From positions 1 through 64,000 of the forward strand of contig JAENZI010000001.1 in NCBI GenBank assembly GCA_016841365.1: a stretch of 64,000 nt of DNA, given 5' to 3'. The DNA comes from Anaerolineaceae bacterium (GTDB lineage: Bacteria; Chloroflexota; Anaerolineae; Anaerolineales; Anaerolineaceae). This document shows, piece by piece, positions 9,801-17,550 of the stretch. A model generated the notes under the pieces. It had not been told where the DNA came from, made no database searches, and saw nothing but the letters and a program-made list of their open reading frames with translations. The translations under genes and the position numbers were made by a program. Each line of letters opens with the position of its first letter. Positions within the stretch are counted from its first letter, which is position 1.

Positions 9801-9968
9801 ATGGGGACGCATACCTCAGCCAGGCTGCGCACGACCCTGCCTATCAGAAAAGGGTTTATCACCGATATGCTGGAAGAGCCTCAGTCAGAACTGCAGGTGG
9901 TTGATGGTGGATTCGATTTGCAATTCAGCCCCTTCAAGATCATCACCTTGCGTTTGGTGATGGAATAG
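6897..9968 (+). CDS. alpha-mannosidase, glycoside hydrolase family 38
   Basis: 1023 residues from ATG 6897, chosen because GGAAAGGA lies 6-7 nt upstream; an in-frame ATG at 6819 has no RBS. N-terminal galactose-binding-like region (about 1-225), then the GH38 catalytic domain with HAHIDVAWLW (about 250, Zn ligands), LLWLPDVFGYSG (about 361, Asp nucleophile), FGWGDGGGGPT (about 453) and QFHDILPGSSI (about 575), then beta-rich C-terminal domains. It hydrolyses alpha-mannosides, probably from oligosaccharides or glycans, in the cytoplasm since no signal peptide is seen. Monocistronic, followed by a bidirectional terminator. Confidence 0.93.
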   Translation: MSLTLEWRHRIMAWRHELSQHFYQVLAPISLEAAFTKDQYRLQQAEAQLQFEPVAPGFSWGAKWEYGWFRGEFTLPEAAAGQMIALMMDVGAEAAVYVNGDYAGAVDEYHKAIIVTDSAIAGGTYHVVLEAYAGHGPREWRSGPTPPDRVTVPEPPDAQCTVGQSHFGVWQETAYQLSMDVETLWDVRENIDEESLRVMEIDDGLKDFTLIADFEAPRVEMLESLQKARESLKPLLDKKNGDTTPEMVAFGHAHIDVAWLWQLAETERKCVRTFSTQLALMARYPEYKFLQSQPHLYQMVKEHYPDLYEKILAAIKRGQWIPDGAAWVEPDTNISGGESLIRQLIHGKRFYQDEFGVDCELLWLPDVFGYSGALPQIMRGCGVKYFSTQKIFWAYHGGAAFPYNTFIWEGIDGSQVLAHFHNDYNSETKPANIIGRWKERVQKDGFSKRLFPFGWGDGGGGPTREHLEYACRQENLEGVPKFRIDAPIVYFKEQEADGWPDARYVGELYFQAHRGTYTSQAHTKALNRRSEFALREAEFWGAAAMWLNDFEFPYTLWDKTWKTLLLNQFHDILPGSSIQRVYEQAEEQLTEVVNTADQITQSALTALHENSEGVTAFNSLSWEREALISLPEGIAGLQTSAGESVPVQELDGQTYAEVSIPPCGWESYVTGTPRKIENTISVSQHHMENEWVRVEFNALGEIVSIFDKVNQSELAAGRCNSLRMYQDIPSAFDAWDIDSMYPETPVRLADKAQIEVIAQGPLFGRLIVKRQLNHSTMIQTITLRRNARRMDFHTVIDWQERHKLLKVNFPVAYRSREALHEIQFGHQPRPTHGSREFDRDRFEVANHKWTALEEAERGFALLNDSKYGVNVTDNSINLTLLKSALAPDMNADRGRQEFTYAFYFWDTSLAESGLVQQGYEMNVPVQVQKGWAGSKSLFALNRDNIILETVKPAEDTASNDLVLRLYESMGTHTSARLRTTLPIRKGFITDMLEEPQSELQVVDGGFDLQFSPFKIITLRLVME

Positions 9969-10035
9969 AAAACTGATGTTGGTGGATAGTGTTGGTGTTC
10001 CAACTTTGCTTGCTTTAATGACTCTCGTTTAAACG

Positions 10036-10075
10036 AAAATGATCCCGGTGGTAAAAACTGGGATCATTTTGTTTT
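10036..10075. terminator. bidirectional terminator
   Basis: AAAATGATCCC (10036-10046) pairs with GGGATCATTTT (10060-10070). A T-rich tail follows on both strands. It separates the convergent mannosidase (+) and DUF438 gene (-). Confidence 0.85.
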
Positions 10076-10093
10076 CAGTTCCAAAAGTACTGC

Positions 10094-11323
10094 TTACTTG
10101 TCGTAATCAGGCGCATCGTCCAGAAGACGTTTTTCGCCTTCAAGTGCCCGGATGTGCGCCACATCTTGCGAAACTTCGATGCATCCTTTGTAGGCGCCCT
10201 GCGCATCCCGAAGGGCAAAATAGCGGATGTGGACAAAAGCGCCGCCCATTTGGATCCAGAATTCGGCGACATCCCGCTTCCCTGAACGAAAATCATCCAA
10301 AATGACCTGGACTTTATGCACGCTTTGGGGCGGATGGCATTTGGTCACCTCACGCCCGATGATGGCGGCAGAACGATCGAAGATGCGTTCGCGGCCTTGT
10401 GAGAAATAGCGCACACGGTCATGTTCGTCAACAAAAGTTACATCAACCGGCAGGTTGGTGAGCATCAGGTTGATCTGTTCCCGCGTCAACGCACCGGTGG
10501 ATAGTGGGATCAAGCCCTCAGGCATTCTTTCAACAGTTTCAGGCTTGGGTTGGGAGGTTTCCTTTTCTGAAGGCTGCCAGGTGTTGCGGGGGGTGACGTT
10601 GAAATAACCGATTTCGTCTTCCTGCTGACGGATCTCGCCCCATTCAACCTCTGTCAATCGGTTTAACGCTTCAGGGAAGAGAATCTTTTCTTCTTTATAG
10701 ATCATCTCGCGGATGTTTTCAGCCATGGCTTTGAATTGTGGCAAGGCATCTTCGAGATTTGGTTTTTCCGCATTTATCGTCTGTTTGAATTGCTTGATCT
10801 GTGCGCGGATATCGTTATCCACGCCCCACATCACGGCTGAAGGGCCTTCAAAGTTTTTCTTTTCCATATAGGGGAAGAGCAAGTTTTCTTTGCGTGAGTA
10901 GTGTTTTTCAATAGCACTCAGGTTTTCAGCCTGGGTGCGTAGTGACTCGAGGGCATTGGCATCGCCTGCCGACCAGGTTTTGAGGGTATCTTGCATGGCT
11001 TCAATCAGGCGCATGGTCACCTCGTTTTCCATGCGGAATGTGAACACGGGATGTCCTGGTAGTGATTCGGGCGCAGGTTCCTCATCCAGGCTCTCACGAA
11101 AGACAGCCACATGCAGGTCGCACAAACGCTGGATTTCTCCGACAGATACGCCTTCGCTGATCATGGCGCGTTCAGCATCCGCAATATCGCCAGCGGAGGC
11201 ACCGCGGATGGCATCGCCAAATTCTGCCTGCAGGTCTTCGACGCTTTCGCCTGCATGTAGGCGTTTAATGACCTGTTTTAATGCTTCTTTACGTCTGCTT
11301 ACGTTATCGATATGCTCACTCAT
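10094..11323 (-). CDS. DUF438-hemerythrin-PAS domain sensor protein
   Basis: 409 residues in three parts: DUF438 (about 10-77), a hemerythrin HHE helical domain (about 88-225; H91, H141 with E146 in HYSRKENLLFPYMEK, and the KEEKILFPE helix near 200) and a PAS domain (about 284-388, with TKCHPP at 337-342, as in other DUF438 proteins). Such proteins are thought to sense oxygen, NO or redox state through a di-iron site and/or a PAS cofactor; no output domain is present, so it may act by protein contact. RBS GGAGG lies 6 nt before ATG. It follows the ferredoxin gene by 45 nt on the same strand, and both probably share the FNR-like promoter at 11606-11648. Confidence 0.88.
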   Translation of the reverse strand: MSEHIDNVSRRKEALKQVIKRLHAGESVEDLQAEFGDAIRGASAGDIADAERAMISEGVSVGEIQRLCDLHVAVFRESLDEEPAPESLPGHPVFTFRMENEVTMRLIEAMQDTLKTWSAGDANALESLRTQAENLSAIEKHYSRKENLLFPYMEKKNFEGPSAVMWGVDNDIRAQIKQFKQTINAEKPNLEDALPQFKAMAENIREMIYKEEKILFPEALNRLTEVEWGEIRQQEDEIGYFNVTPRNTWQPSEKETSQPKPETVERMPEGLIPLSTGALTREQINLMLTNLPVDVTFVDEHDRVRYFSQGRERIFDRSAAIIGREVTKCHPPQSVHKVQVILDDFRSGKRDVAEFWIQMGGAFVHIRYFALRDAQGAYKGCIEVSQDVAHIRALEGEKRLLDDAPDYDK

Positions 11324-11368
11324 AAAAAACCTCCGGTGATGGAATTTATTTAAAATGAAAAAACTTAT

Positions 11369-11578
11369 TTACGATGCCCAACGGACGGTTAAGGGTGCCC
11401 GGATGGCACCTTGCGGGCAGATGTCTTCACAAATTGTGCAATAGGTGCAGGTGAGTGGTTGGTTAAATACCGGGCCGTCCGCCGTCATATGGAGCGCATT
11501 GACGGGGCAAGCGGCCACGCACTTTCCGCACAGATCACAGCGGTCGTAATTAATAATAGGTTGATCCGTTTTTGTCAT
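11369..11578 (-). CDS. 2[4Fe-4S] ferredoxin
   Basis: 69 residues. Two complete CxxCxxCxxxC cluster motifs: C14, C17, C20, C24 (CDLCGKCVAACP) and C44, C47, C50, C54 (CTYCTICEDICP). It is a soluble low-potential electron carrier. RBS AAAGG lies 7 nt before ATG. First gene of the ferredoxin-DUF438 operon. In the context of Hcp it is a plausible electron donor for the hybrid cluster protein or for the hemerythrin partner; that pairing is an inference from the shared operator motif. Confidence 0.93.
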   Translation of the reverse strand: MTKTDQPIINYDRCDLCGKCVAACPVNALHMTADGPVFNQPLTCTYCTICEDICPQGAIRAPLTVRWAS

Positions 11579-11605
11579 AATTTTGCCTTTTGTTTTACAT
11601 CATTT

Positions 11606-11648
11606 ATGGTAACAAAAAACACTCACCGGGGATAGGACTTAAGTCACA
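11606..11648 (-). promoter_or_regulatory. FNR-like operator and -10 of the ferredoxin-DUF438 operon
   Basis: On the minus strand TGTGACTTAAGTCCTA (11648-11633) contains the perfect palindrome GACTTAAGTC. A -10-like TACCAT lies at 11611-11606, exactly 37 nt after the start of TGTGA. The palindrome centre (11640.5) would be at about -41.5, the class II activator position. The hcp promoter has the same motif with identical spacing. Confidence 0.65.
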
Positions 11649-11673
11649 GGCGGGAGACGCAGTTTTGTTGGTG

Positions 11674-12345
11674 TCAGCGGTCTTCGTGTTCAATCTGATT
11701 GAATAGACCTTCTCGATCGATCAGTGAAATCTGCTGGCGGGAGCGTTTGATCAGCCCTTCTGCCTCAAATTCACGCAACAACCGGCCGACCACATCGCGC
11801 ACGGTGCCGATATGGGCGGCGATTTCGTCTTGTGTCCATCCGCTTGCAGCATCGGGTTTATCTGCTAACTCGATCAGGAATTTCGCCAGCCTGGCGCGTA
11901 CAGAATAAAGGGAGAGTCCTGCGGCGAGGTCGGTGATGGTGGCAATGCGTTCGGCGAAAATGCCCAGCAACGCTTTGGAGAAATCTGGCGCGTGGGATAA
12001 AAGATAATCAAAATCAGATGCGCTCAAAACCAACAGCGCGGTTGTGGTCAGGGTTTCAATTGAGGCACGGTTGACCTTTTTTTGGTTTAACAGTGAGATG
12101 ATATTTAGCGGCGCACCTGGCCCAAAACGCGCCAGAACTTGCATGCGTCCGTCCCGGCGCATCCGAATCACCCGAACGGAACCCGAGACCAGAAAATAGG
12201 CATATTCTGCCGGCATCCCCTCGATCACCAGGGTTTCGCCGGCTTGCAGCTCGCGCAAGAACCCGCGCTCGGCAATCATGCCTTGCGTTGTAGACGATAG
12301 GGAGGAGATCAGGGGGATTGGTTTGAAGTATCGCTCATCAATCAT
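11674..12345 (-). CDS. Crp/Fnr family transcriptional regulator
   Basis: 223 residues from ATG 12345 (GGAG about 10 nt upstream); a GTG at 12366 in the same frame is less likely because it sits before that RBS. Cyclic-nucleotide-binding-like beta-roll in the N-terminal half, then a winged helix with DEIAAHIGTVRDVVGRLLRE near the C terminus, the Crp-type recognition helix. No N-terminal Fnr-type cysteine cluster is seen, so any NO/redox sensing would need haem or another ligand, as in HcpR/DNR-type regulators. It sits between the ferredoxin/DUF438 genes and the cupin/hcp genes and is the obvious candidate to bind the two FNR-like sites in this region. Confidence 0.88.
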   Translation of the reverse strand: MIDERYFKPIPLISSLSSTTQGMIAERGFLRELQAGETLVIEGMPAEYAYFLVSGSVRVIRMRRDGRMQVLARFGPGAPLNIISLLNQKKVNRASIETLTTTALLVLSASDFDYLLSHAPDFSKALLGIFAERIATITDLAAGLSLYSVRARLAKFLIELADKPDAASGWTQDEIAAHIGTVRDVVGRLLREFEAEGLIKRSRQQISLIDREGLFNQIEHEDR

Positions 12346-12466
12346 GAATTTTTGGCTCCAGAACACTTATTGTACCTTGACTGAGCTCTGGTGCGGAGAG
12401 ATGAATAAAAAATTTGATGCACTAAAAAATTGCCCGTATAGATCTTAATTAAGTGATGCAGAAAGC

Positions 12467-12490
12467 AAAAACGCCCTCAATGGGCGTTTT
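12467..12490 (-). terminator. terminator of the cupin gene
   Basis: AAAACGCCC and GGGCGTTTT arms around a short loop, followed on the minus strand by TTTTTGCTTT. It lies 29 nt beyond the cupin stop codon, separating it from the Crp/Fnr gene. A perfect CTTAATTAAG palindrome (12444-12453) lies just beyond it, about 100 nt upstream of the Crp/Fnr start. Confidence 0.8.
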
Positions 12491-12518
12491 GTATGTTAAT
12501 CCTCTGCGGATGAATGTT

Positions 12519-12857
12519 TTAGCTCTGAGCGTTCTCTTCTAAAAATGTTCTGGGTGAAGGCGCCTTAATCACGATCAATTCCAGCTGGTCGTCGTGCAGG
12601 TTCCTGACGTTCATCTTTGTTTTATACGGGATTTTGAGCAAGGTGCCAGCCGGGTAAACTGCTGTTTCCTGCTCATCAAGGCTGATCGATAGCCTACCAG
12701 CCAGAACGGTCATATAAACATTCGAGTTGGAATAGTGCAGCGGCAAGCCTTCATCCTTGTTAAATAGCATATGGATGTAATCCAAGTTGTCATCCTGGAT
12801 GACTTTTTCGACGGTTCTTTCTTTACTGTTAGCGAGCGTAAAAACTTGTTCGATCAT
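12519..12857 (-). CDS. cupin domain protein
   Basis: 112 residues forming a single small beta-barrel: HMLFNKDEGLPLHYSNSNVY resembles cupin motif 1 (H...H...), and YPAGTLLKIPYKTKM the second motif. Metal-ligand histidines are sparse, so enzymatic activity is doubtful; it may bind a small ligand. Lies between the Crp/Fnr and hcp genes on the same strand, but a strong terminator follows hcp, so it needs its own promoter. No clear RBS is seen. Function beyond the fold is not assignable; location suggests a link to the stress response. Confidence 0.75.
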   Translation of the reverse strand: MIEQVFTLANSKERTVEKVIQDDNLDYIHMLFNKDEGLPLHYSNSNVYMTVLAGRLSISLDEQETAVYPAGTLLKIPYKTKMNVRNLHDDQLELIVIKAPSPRTFLEENAQS

Positions 12858-12886
12858 GTGGAATAGTCTAGTCCTTTGATTAAAAT

Positions 12887-12914
12887 GCAGGCTGGTTTTT
12901 AAAAACCAGCCTGC
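12887..12914 (-). terminator. terminator of hcp
   Basis: A perfect 28-bp palindrome (14-bp arms starting GCAGGCTGG) lies 20 nt after the hcp stop. On the minus strand it is followed by ATTTTAATC. Confidence 0.8.
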
Positions 12915-12933
12915 TTGAATTTGCAGTTTTGAA

Positions 12934-14619
12934 TTAATTACCCATCATCATTGCGGCGACATCTTCTTCAACGCCGCCATTGGGTTTGAGGTCAAAGTTC
13001 TTTACCAGCACAGATGTGACATTGGGTGAGAGGAAGGCTGGCAGCGTCGGGCCAAGCCGGATCTTCTTAATGCCAAGGGATAGCAATGCCAGCAACACGA
13101 TCACAGCTTTTTGCTCATACCAGGCAATATCATAGGAAATTGGCAGGTCGTTCACATCTTCCACCTCAAACGCTTCAGCCAGCGCCTGTGCCGTGCGGAT
13201 CAGCGAATAGGAGTCGTTGCACTGCCCGGCATCAAGGATGCGCGGGATACCGTTGATAGTGCCGAGATCGAGTTTGTTGTAGCGATATTTCGCACAGCCG
13301 GCGGTCAGGATGATGGTGTCATCGGGCAAGGCTTCAGCAACTTCAGTGTAATATTCACGGGTCTTTTGGCGCCCATCACAACCGCCCATGACGACAAAGC
13401 GTTTGATTGCGCCAGTGTTTACCGCTTCAATGACGGCACCCGCATTCTGCATGACAGCTTCGTGGGCAAAACCGGTGATGATGGATTTGTCTTCGAGCTG
13501 TTGCGGCTCATCGCAACCCTTTGCCATTTCGATCAGGGCTGAGAAATCTTTTTGTTTACCGGGTTCGCGATTGGGGATGTGGGGGCAACCCGGATAACCC
13601 GCCATGCCAGAGGTGAAGATTCGGTCTTTATAGCTGTCCTTTGGACGGACGATGCAGTTCGTGGTCATCAAGATGGGGCCGCCAAAGCTCTCAAATTCTT
13701 CGCGTTGTTTCCACCACGAGCCGCCGTAATTGCCCACAAAGTGATCATATTTTTTTAGTTTGGGGTAAGCGTGTGAGGGGAGCATTTCGCCATGTGTGTA
13801 AACATTCACACCCGTGCCTTCGGTTTGCTGCAGGAGCTCATCCAGGTCAAGCAGGTCGTGACCGCTGACGAGAATGCCGGGACCGGGTCGGACGCCAAGG
13901 AAGACTTCTGTCGGTTCAGGGTTACCATAAGCGCCGGTATTGGCTTTATCCAGCAATGCCATCGTGCGCAGCCCCATTGTGCCCGTCTGCAATACCAGCC
14001 CGGTCAATTCATTGGCTGTCAGTTTGCTATTGGTGGTGGCTTCCAACATGTCTTGCATGAATTCAAGGATTTCAGGGTCTTTTTCGCCGAGGATGTAGGC
14101 GTGATCAACATAGGCTGCAATGCCCTTCAGACCGTAAGTGATCAGTTCACGCAGGGAGCGGATGTCTTCATCCAAATTTGGGTCAGCCATCACGCCGACA
14201 TGCTGCGCTTTTTCTAAGAGGGTATCCACATCATAGGATTCCGGATTCCAGGATGCCCAATCGGGACCGCCGCCGGGGCAAGGATTGCCATGCAGTTCTT
14301 TACAAGTCTCCTGGGCTTCCTCACGCAGGGCTTCTCGTCTTTCGATAGCTTCCTTGATCAGTTCCACAAACCGATCAGCGTCAAAATTGGCATTGGTAAT
14401 GGTTGCGAATAATGACTGTGCGACAAACAGGTCGGTGTCCTTGTGCACAACACCCATGCCGCGTCCGCGTGTGCCCCAAAACGAGATCCCTTTCAGCAGG
14501 TATACCAGCAGGTCTTGTAACTGGGCGACTTCCGGCGCTTTGCCACACACGCCGCGAACAGTACACCCCGTATTTTTTGATGTTTCCTGGCATTGGAAAC
14601 AAAACATTGTATCACTCAT
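12934..14619 (-). CDS. hcp: hybrid cluster protein (hydroxylamine/NO reductase), class I
   Basis: 561 residues, normal length. N-terminal cysteines C7, C10, C19 and C25 ([13 protein letters not shown]...VCGK) have the CxxC-x8-C-x5-C spacing of class I Hcp from strict anaerobes. The C-terminal half carries the hybrid-cluster ligands in SGHD, CNDSYS (in GQCNDSYS) and GCAKYRYN-type segments. Hcp reduces hydroxylamine in vitro and is regarded as an NO reductase in vivo. RBS AAAGGAGCG lies upstream of ATG. Transcribed alone, from a promoter with an FNR-like site (14685-14700), and closed by a strong terminator. No hcr reductase gene is adjacent; the nearby ferredoxin may serve as donor. Confidence 0.95.
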   Translation of the reverse strand: MSDTMFCFQCQETSKNTGCTVRGVCGKAPEVAQLQDLLVYLLKGISFWGTRGRGMGVVHKDTDLFVAQSLFATITNANFDADRFVELIKEAIERREALREEAQETCKELHGNPCPGGGPDWASWNPESYDVDTLLEKAQHVGVMADPNLDEDIRSLRELITYGLKGIAAYVDHAYILGEKDPEILEFMQDMLEATTNSKLTANELTGLVLQTGTMGLRTMALLDKANTGAYGNPEPTEVFLGVRPGPGILVSGHDLLDLDELLQQTEGTGVNVYTHGEMLPSHAYPKLKKYDHFVGNYGGSWWKQREEFESFGGPILMTTNCIVRPKDSYKDRIFTSGMAGYPGCPHIPNREPGKQKDFSALIEMAKGCDEPQQLEDKSIITGFAHEAVMQNAGAVIEAVNTGAIKRFVVMGGCDGRQKTREYYTEVAEALPDDTIILTAGCAKYRYNKLDLGTINGIPRILDAGQCNDSYSLIRTAQALAEAFEVEDVNDLPISYDIAWYEQKAVIVLLALLSLGIKKIRLGPTLPAFLSPNVTSVLVKNFDLKPNGGVEEDVAAMMMGN

Positions 14620-14657
14620 ATAAAAACGCTCCTTTTGCTAATTGTATGCTTGAACCA

Positions 14658-14700
14658 ATCTTACCAAAGAGGAACAACATGTAATACGACTTAAATCACA
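14658..14700 (-). promoter_or_regulatory. FNR-like operator and -10 of hcp
   Basis: On the minus strand TGTGATTTAAGTCGTA (14700-14685) is followed, 37 nt after the start of TGTGA, by the -10-like TAAGAT (14663-14658). The motif centre falls at about -41.5 from the expected start site. It is nearly identical in sequence and identical in spacing to the ferredoxin promoter. Confidence 0.7.
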
Positions 14701-14748
14701 TTGAATTGGGGATATGCTCAAATGCTAACGCTTATTGATCAAAGCTGG

Positions 14749-15777
14749 TCACCAACGGGCATGATGGTCTTCTGCCCAGCCGATCGCGCCATCGATATAG
14801 ATAGGTGATCCCTCTCCATCGTGAAGTTGACCGTTGAACTTGCCGATCATCTGGTGCACTTCGGAATAGATCAGCAGCGCGTCAGTTTTGGCATGACGTT
14901 CAAAAAATGGCGTAAATGTGAGATCAACACGGTCGGTAGCGGTCGTGCGCAGACGCCAGGGCGCCATAAAATCAGCTGGATCGTACTCAAAAGCCACATC
15001 CTCACTTAATTTTGTGAGCTTGCCGTCGATGCAAATCCCGTTTTCGTTCATGCCGGTGCCATCCGTCCAGCCAGCGCCAAGGTTAATGCCAACCGTCCTG
15101 CCATCAGGCATACGGGTTGAAAAACTCGACCAATTCCAGAAGCAGTCAAAGGGCCAAATGCCGCGACCAAAATCAAGGCAGGCAAAGGTATTCTCTGCAT
15201 TGAATCTAATGGTTTCATCGCCCCAGGTGATTGTTCCTTCTGTGGGCAGGGTGTTTTGTTTGCTTGTGAACTGGAAGCGGTTCGAGGACCAGGGCACGAC
15301 CACGTTCAGGGTTTCGTGCCCAGAAGGTTGGTGTACAAGCAGATCAGCGGTTAGGGGTTTGCCTTCAAAATCAGGGCAGCCGACGGACAGGCGGATGCCT
15401 TGCGCGGTGTGTACCATAGAGATGGGCATAGCCGGGTCGTCGTACACCACATCCGAATCGACTTCAGGCAGTAACTCACAACCAGCACCAAAGGGCTTAA
15501 GTAATGTTTTTTCTGCAAAATTTTTGGTTTCAAAATCCAGCAGGTACACAAAGGGCAGCCCCATATAATCGACGTTGGATAGTGTGACCGAAAACAGGTG
15601 CGTGGGGCTGACAACCGCCCAGTAATTCCAGCGTTTCTTTCTGGGCCAGTGACCGCGCAGGTTGCAGTGATGGTAAGGGTGGCGGCTCCACCCGACGGCT
15701 TCTGGGTTCAGGTTCCCACGTTTGTTGCAGAGGTTGATGGATTCTGTTATTTCTGGCTCATGATAAATTTCGGTCAT
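14749..15777 (-). CDS. DUF2804 domain protein
   Basis: 342 residues. The sequence is beta-rich with many Trp residues and matches DUF2804 throughout: WNYWAVVSPTHLFSVTLSNVDY near residues 50-72, CLDFGRGIWPFDCFWNWSS around 215-235, INLGAGWTDGTGMNENG around 246-262. The family resembles lipocalin-like hydroxysteroid or AttH-type folds, but no reaction is established. No signal peptide. Its start lies 3 nt after the stop of the HD gene on the same strand, with AGGAA as RBS, so the two are co-translated. I infer no specific role. Confidence 0.8.
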   Translation of the reverse strand: MTEIYHEPEITESINLCNKRGNLNPEAVGWSRHPYHHCNLRGHWPRKKRWNYWAVVSPTHLFSVTLSNVDYMGLPFVYLLDFETKNFAEKTLLKPFGAGCELLPEVDSDVVYDDPAMPISMVHTAQGIRLSVGCPDFEGKPLTADLLVHQPSGHETLNVVVPWSSNRFQFTSKQNTLPTEGTITWGDETIRFNAENTFACLDFGRGIWPFDCFWNWSSFSTRMPDGRTVGINLGAGWTDGTGMNENGICIDGKLTKLSEDVAFEYDPADFMAPWRLRTTATDRVDLTFTPFFERHAKTDALLIYSEVHQMIGKFNGQLHDGEGSPIYIDGAIGWAEDHHARW

Positions 15778-15780
15778 TGC

Positions 15781-16404
15781 TCATTCCTGTTGGTCTGATT
15801 TTATATATTTAGGGGACCAATCCCGCTCATCAATCGTCTCAAAGGGCTGGACTGTAAAGTTGAGATGGTTTTCTGCTTGCGAAAGGATTTGATCAAATGC
15901 GGCTTCAAGTGGGGCGTTGGTTCCTCTGATCTGATAAATCACGTCAGCACTCCATTGAATGTAATTGCGCAGCCTTTCAAGCGGCCAGCCTTTTGGCGGC
16001 GTGTGCAGAATGTCATGACAGTTCGCTATTTTATCGCCAAATTTGAGGATTCGAGCAGAAGGTGAAAGATGCGGGGCATGTGCGACTTGCAGGCGTTTGC
16101 GCACAATTCTTTCGAGGCTTTTATCATCGGTGACTTCCAGCACCAGGGCTAATATTTCTTTACCGAAGTTTTCGCGAATTTCAGTTGATGAGGTGTCGGT
16201 GTCTTCAATGGTGTCATGCAAAATGGCAGCAATGATAATGTCTGTGTCTGTGATGCCGCCGATTGCAAAGATCGTTTTTGCGACGGAGAGCGGGTGGGTG
16301 ATGTAGGGCGAATCGGGCTCACCTTTCCGCACCTGCCCCTTGTGTTTTTGAGCAGCAAAAATGATGGCTTCAATCACTTTTTCAATATCGAGCATTTCCC
16401 TCAT
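15781..16404 (-). CDS. HD-domain hydrolase, RelA/SpoT-type (p)ppGpp hydrolase-like
   Basis: About 207 residues from ATG 16404 (an ATG at 16395 is equally possible); the longer frame back to 16467 runs into the upstream terminator hairpin and is rejected. The SpoT-like HD core is present: AAQKHKGQVRKGEPDSPYI...HPL near residues 13-37, HDTIEDTD near 63-70 (the HD pair), and ILKFGDKIANCHDI around 122-135. No synthetase or TGS domain, so it is a small hydrolase related to Mesh1/SAH proteins. Likely substrates are (p)ppGpp or another nucleotide. Co-translated with DUF2804. Confidence 0.8.
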   Translation of the reverse strand: MREMLDIEKVIEAIIFAAQKHKGQVRKGEPDSPYITHPLSVAKTIFAIGGITDTDIIIAAILHDTIEDTDTSSTEIRENFGKEILALVLEVTDDKSLERIVRKRLQVAHAPHLSPSARILKFGDKIANCHDILHTPPKGWPLERLRNYIQWSADVIYQIRGTNAPLEAAFDQILSQAENHLNFTVQPFETIDERDWSPKYIKSDQQE

Positions 16405-16446
16405 ATTCACCTGCCTTGTGTCAAGTTCTTTAACTAGGTAAAGAAA

Positions 16447-16470
16447 CAGGTGCAGCATCTGCTGCACCTG
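16447..16470 (-). terminator. terminator of the NYN-domain gene
   Basis: A perfect 10-bp stem CAGGTGCAGC / GCTGCACCTG around a 4-nt loop, followed on the minus strand by TTTCTTT. It lies 18 nt after the NYN gene stop and shows that the HD gene begins after this point. Confidence 0.85.
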
Positions 16471-16488
16471 TTTGAATGTCGTTTGCGT

Positions 16489-17250
16489 TCAGTCTTGCAG
16501 GCGAATCTCGATGATTGCACCGTTGGCGACCTTTCGCATTTCAAAGTCCCTGCTGTTGCCTTTGATCAGCTGGGAAAGCTGGCGATGGCCGTAACTGCGA
16601 GGGTCAAAGCCCGGGTCGATCCGCCTCAAGGCGGTACCGACTTCTGAAAGCCGGGTCCAACCATCATCATCAGGCCCGACCATATCCATTGCCTGGCTGA
16701 CCATGTCGACTAGCTCTTTTTCCTGGGAACTCATGTGGTTGGTCTTGCGCCGTCCGCCACCGTTGCTGCTGGCGCGTCGCCGGCTGAGGTTCTCGGTGTA
16801 GATAAAAACATTGCAGGCGCTGACGAACGCGCGGGGTGTCTTTTTCTCACCGATACCCACCACCAGCAAGCCGCTTTCCCTGATGCGAGTTGCCAGGCGA
16901 GTGTAATCAGAATCGCTGGAGACCAGACAGAAACCGTCCACCTGCCCAGAGTGCAGGATGTCCATTGCGTCGATGATCATCGCGCTGTCGGTCGCATTCT
17001 TCCCGACAGTGTAACGGAATTGTTGAATGGGCTGGAAGGCGTGGATGTTGAGGATATCCTTCCATGAGCTCATGTTGGGTGTGGTCCAGTCGCCATAAAC
17101 ACGGCGAATGGTGGCGTTGCCATACTTCCCCGCTTCTACGAGCATTTGTTCGATCAGACTTGCCTGGGCGTTATCGCCATCGATTAGAATGGCGACACGT
17201 CGTTCATTTTCTTCATTGTGTTCTTGTGTCATTTGGTTCGTTCTTGCCAT
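16489..17250 (-). CDS. NYN-domain (PIN-like) nuclease with C-terminal OST-HTH domain
   Basis: 253 residues. The NYN/LabA-like domain spans about residues 15-155: VAILIDGDNAQ (catalytic Asp), NATDSAMIIDAMDIL and VSSDSDYTRLATRIRE provide the conserved acidic residues. A Ser/Arg/Gly-rich linker precedes an OST-HTH/LOTUS RNA-binding-like domain (about 178-250, WTRLSEVGTAL...YGHRQLSQLI). These proteins are likely RNases. ATG 17250 sits 6 nt after a TATAAT box and has no Shine-Dalgarno, so the mRNA is probably leaderless; an internal ATG at residue 7 is an alternative. Closed by a strong terminator. Confidence 0.87.
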   Translation of the reverse strand: MARTNQMTQEHNEENERRVAILIDGDNAQASLIEQMLVEAGKYGNATIRRVYGDWTTPNMSSWKDILNIHAFQPIQQFRYTVGKNATDSAMIIDAMDILHSGQVDGFCLVSSDSDYTRLATRIRESGLLVVGIGEKKTPRAFVSACNVFIYTENLSRRRASSNGGGRRKTNHMSSQEKELVDMVSQAMDMVGPDDDGWTRLSEVGTALRRIDPGFDPRSYGHRQLSQLIKGNSRDFEMRKVANGAIIEIRLQD

Positions 17251-17550
17251 AATAAAATTATACCTGACAACGATTGTACAGGATTAAATCTCCTTACCTG
17301 TGAATAATGATTATTACCAGTCGGCTAAAAAATGTTTCTTTGTTTTTAAAGCAAATGAGAACTTTAAATTGAAAAGTGGATTTCCAGCCTGACTTATTGT
17401 ACCGGAAATCTAATTGGTGTGAAATGTCAATTTATTATTTGATGCCAGGTGGGGTTTGAGTCGATTGGCAGCTTATGGTTTGAGAAAACCCTGTTATTTG
17501 GGGGATGCGGATGACCTTTTCAATCGTACCTAAAGCATCTACCTCAGGTA
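17251..17550. other. 300-bp AT-rich intergenic region
   Basis: Apart from the -10 box of the NYN gene at its left end, I see no open frame with coding character, no hairpin with a T-run and no RNA signature. Both neighbours are on the minus strand (msrB ends at its right edge). Confidence 0.5.
17257..17262 (-). promoter_or_regulatory. -10 box of the NYN gene (leaderless)
   Basis: TATAAT on the minus strand, 6 nt before the ATG at 17250. The gap equals that between the rnpB -10 box and rnpB +1, so transcription should start at or next to the A of ATG. Confidence 0.6.

Noticed and set aside
12875-12890. FNR-like half site TTTGATTAAAATG upstream of the cupin gene
   Set aside because: It is the tail of the hcp terminator and has no second half or -10 at the right spacing.
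16405-16467. N-terminal extension of the HD hydrolase to 16467
   Set aside because: It would begin inside the terminator hairpin of the NYN gene.
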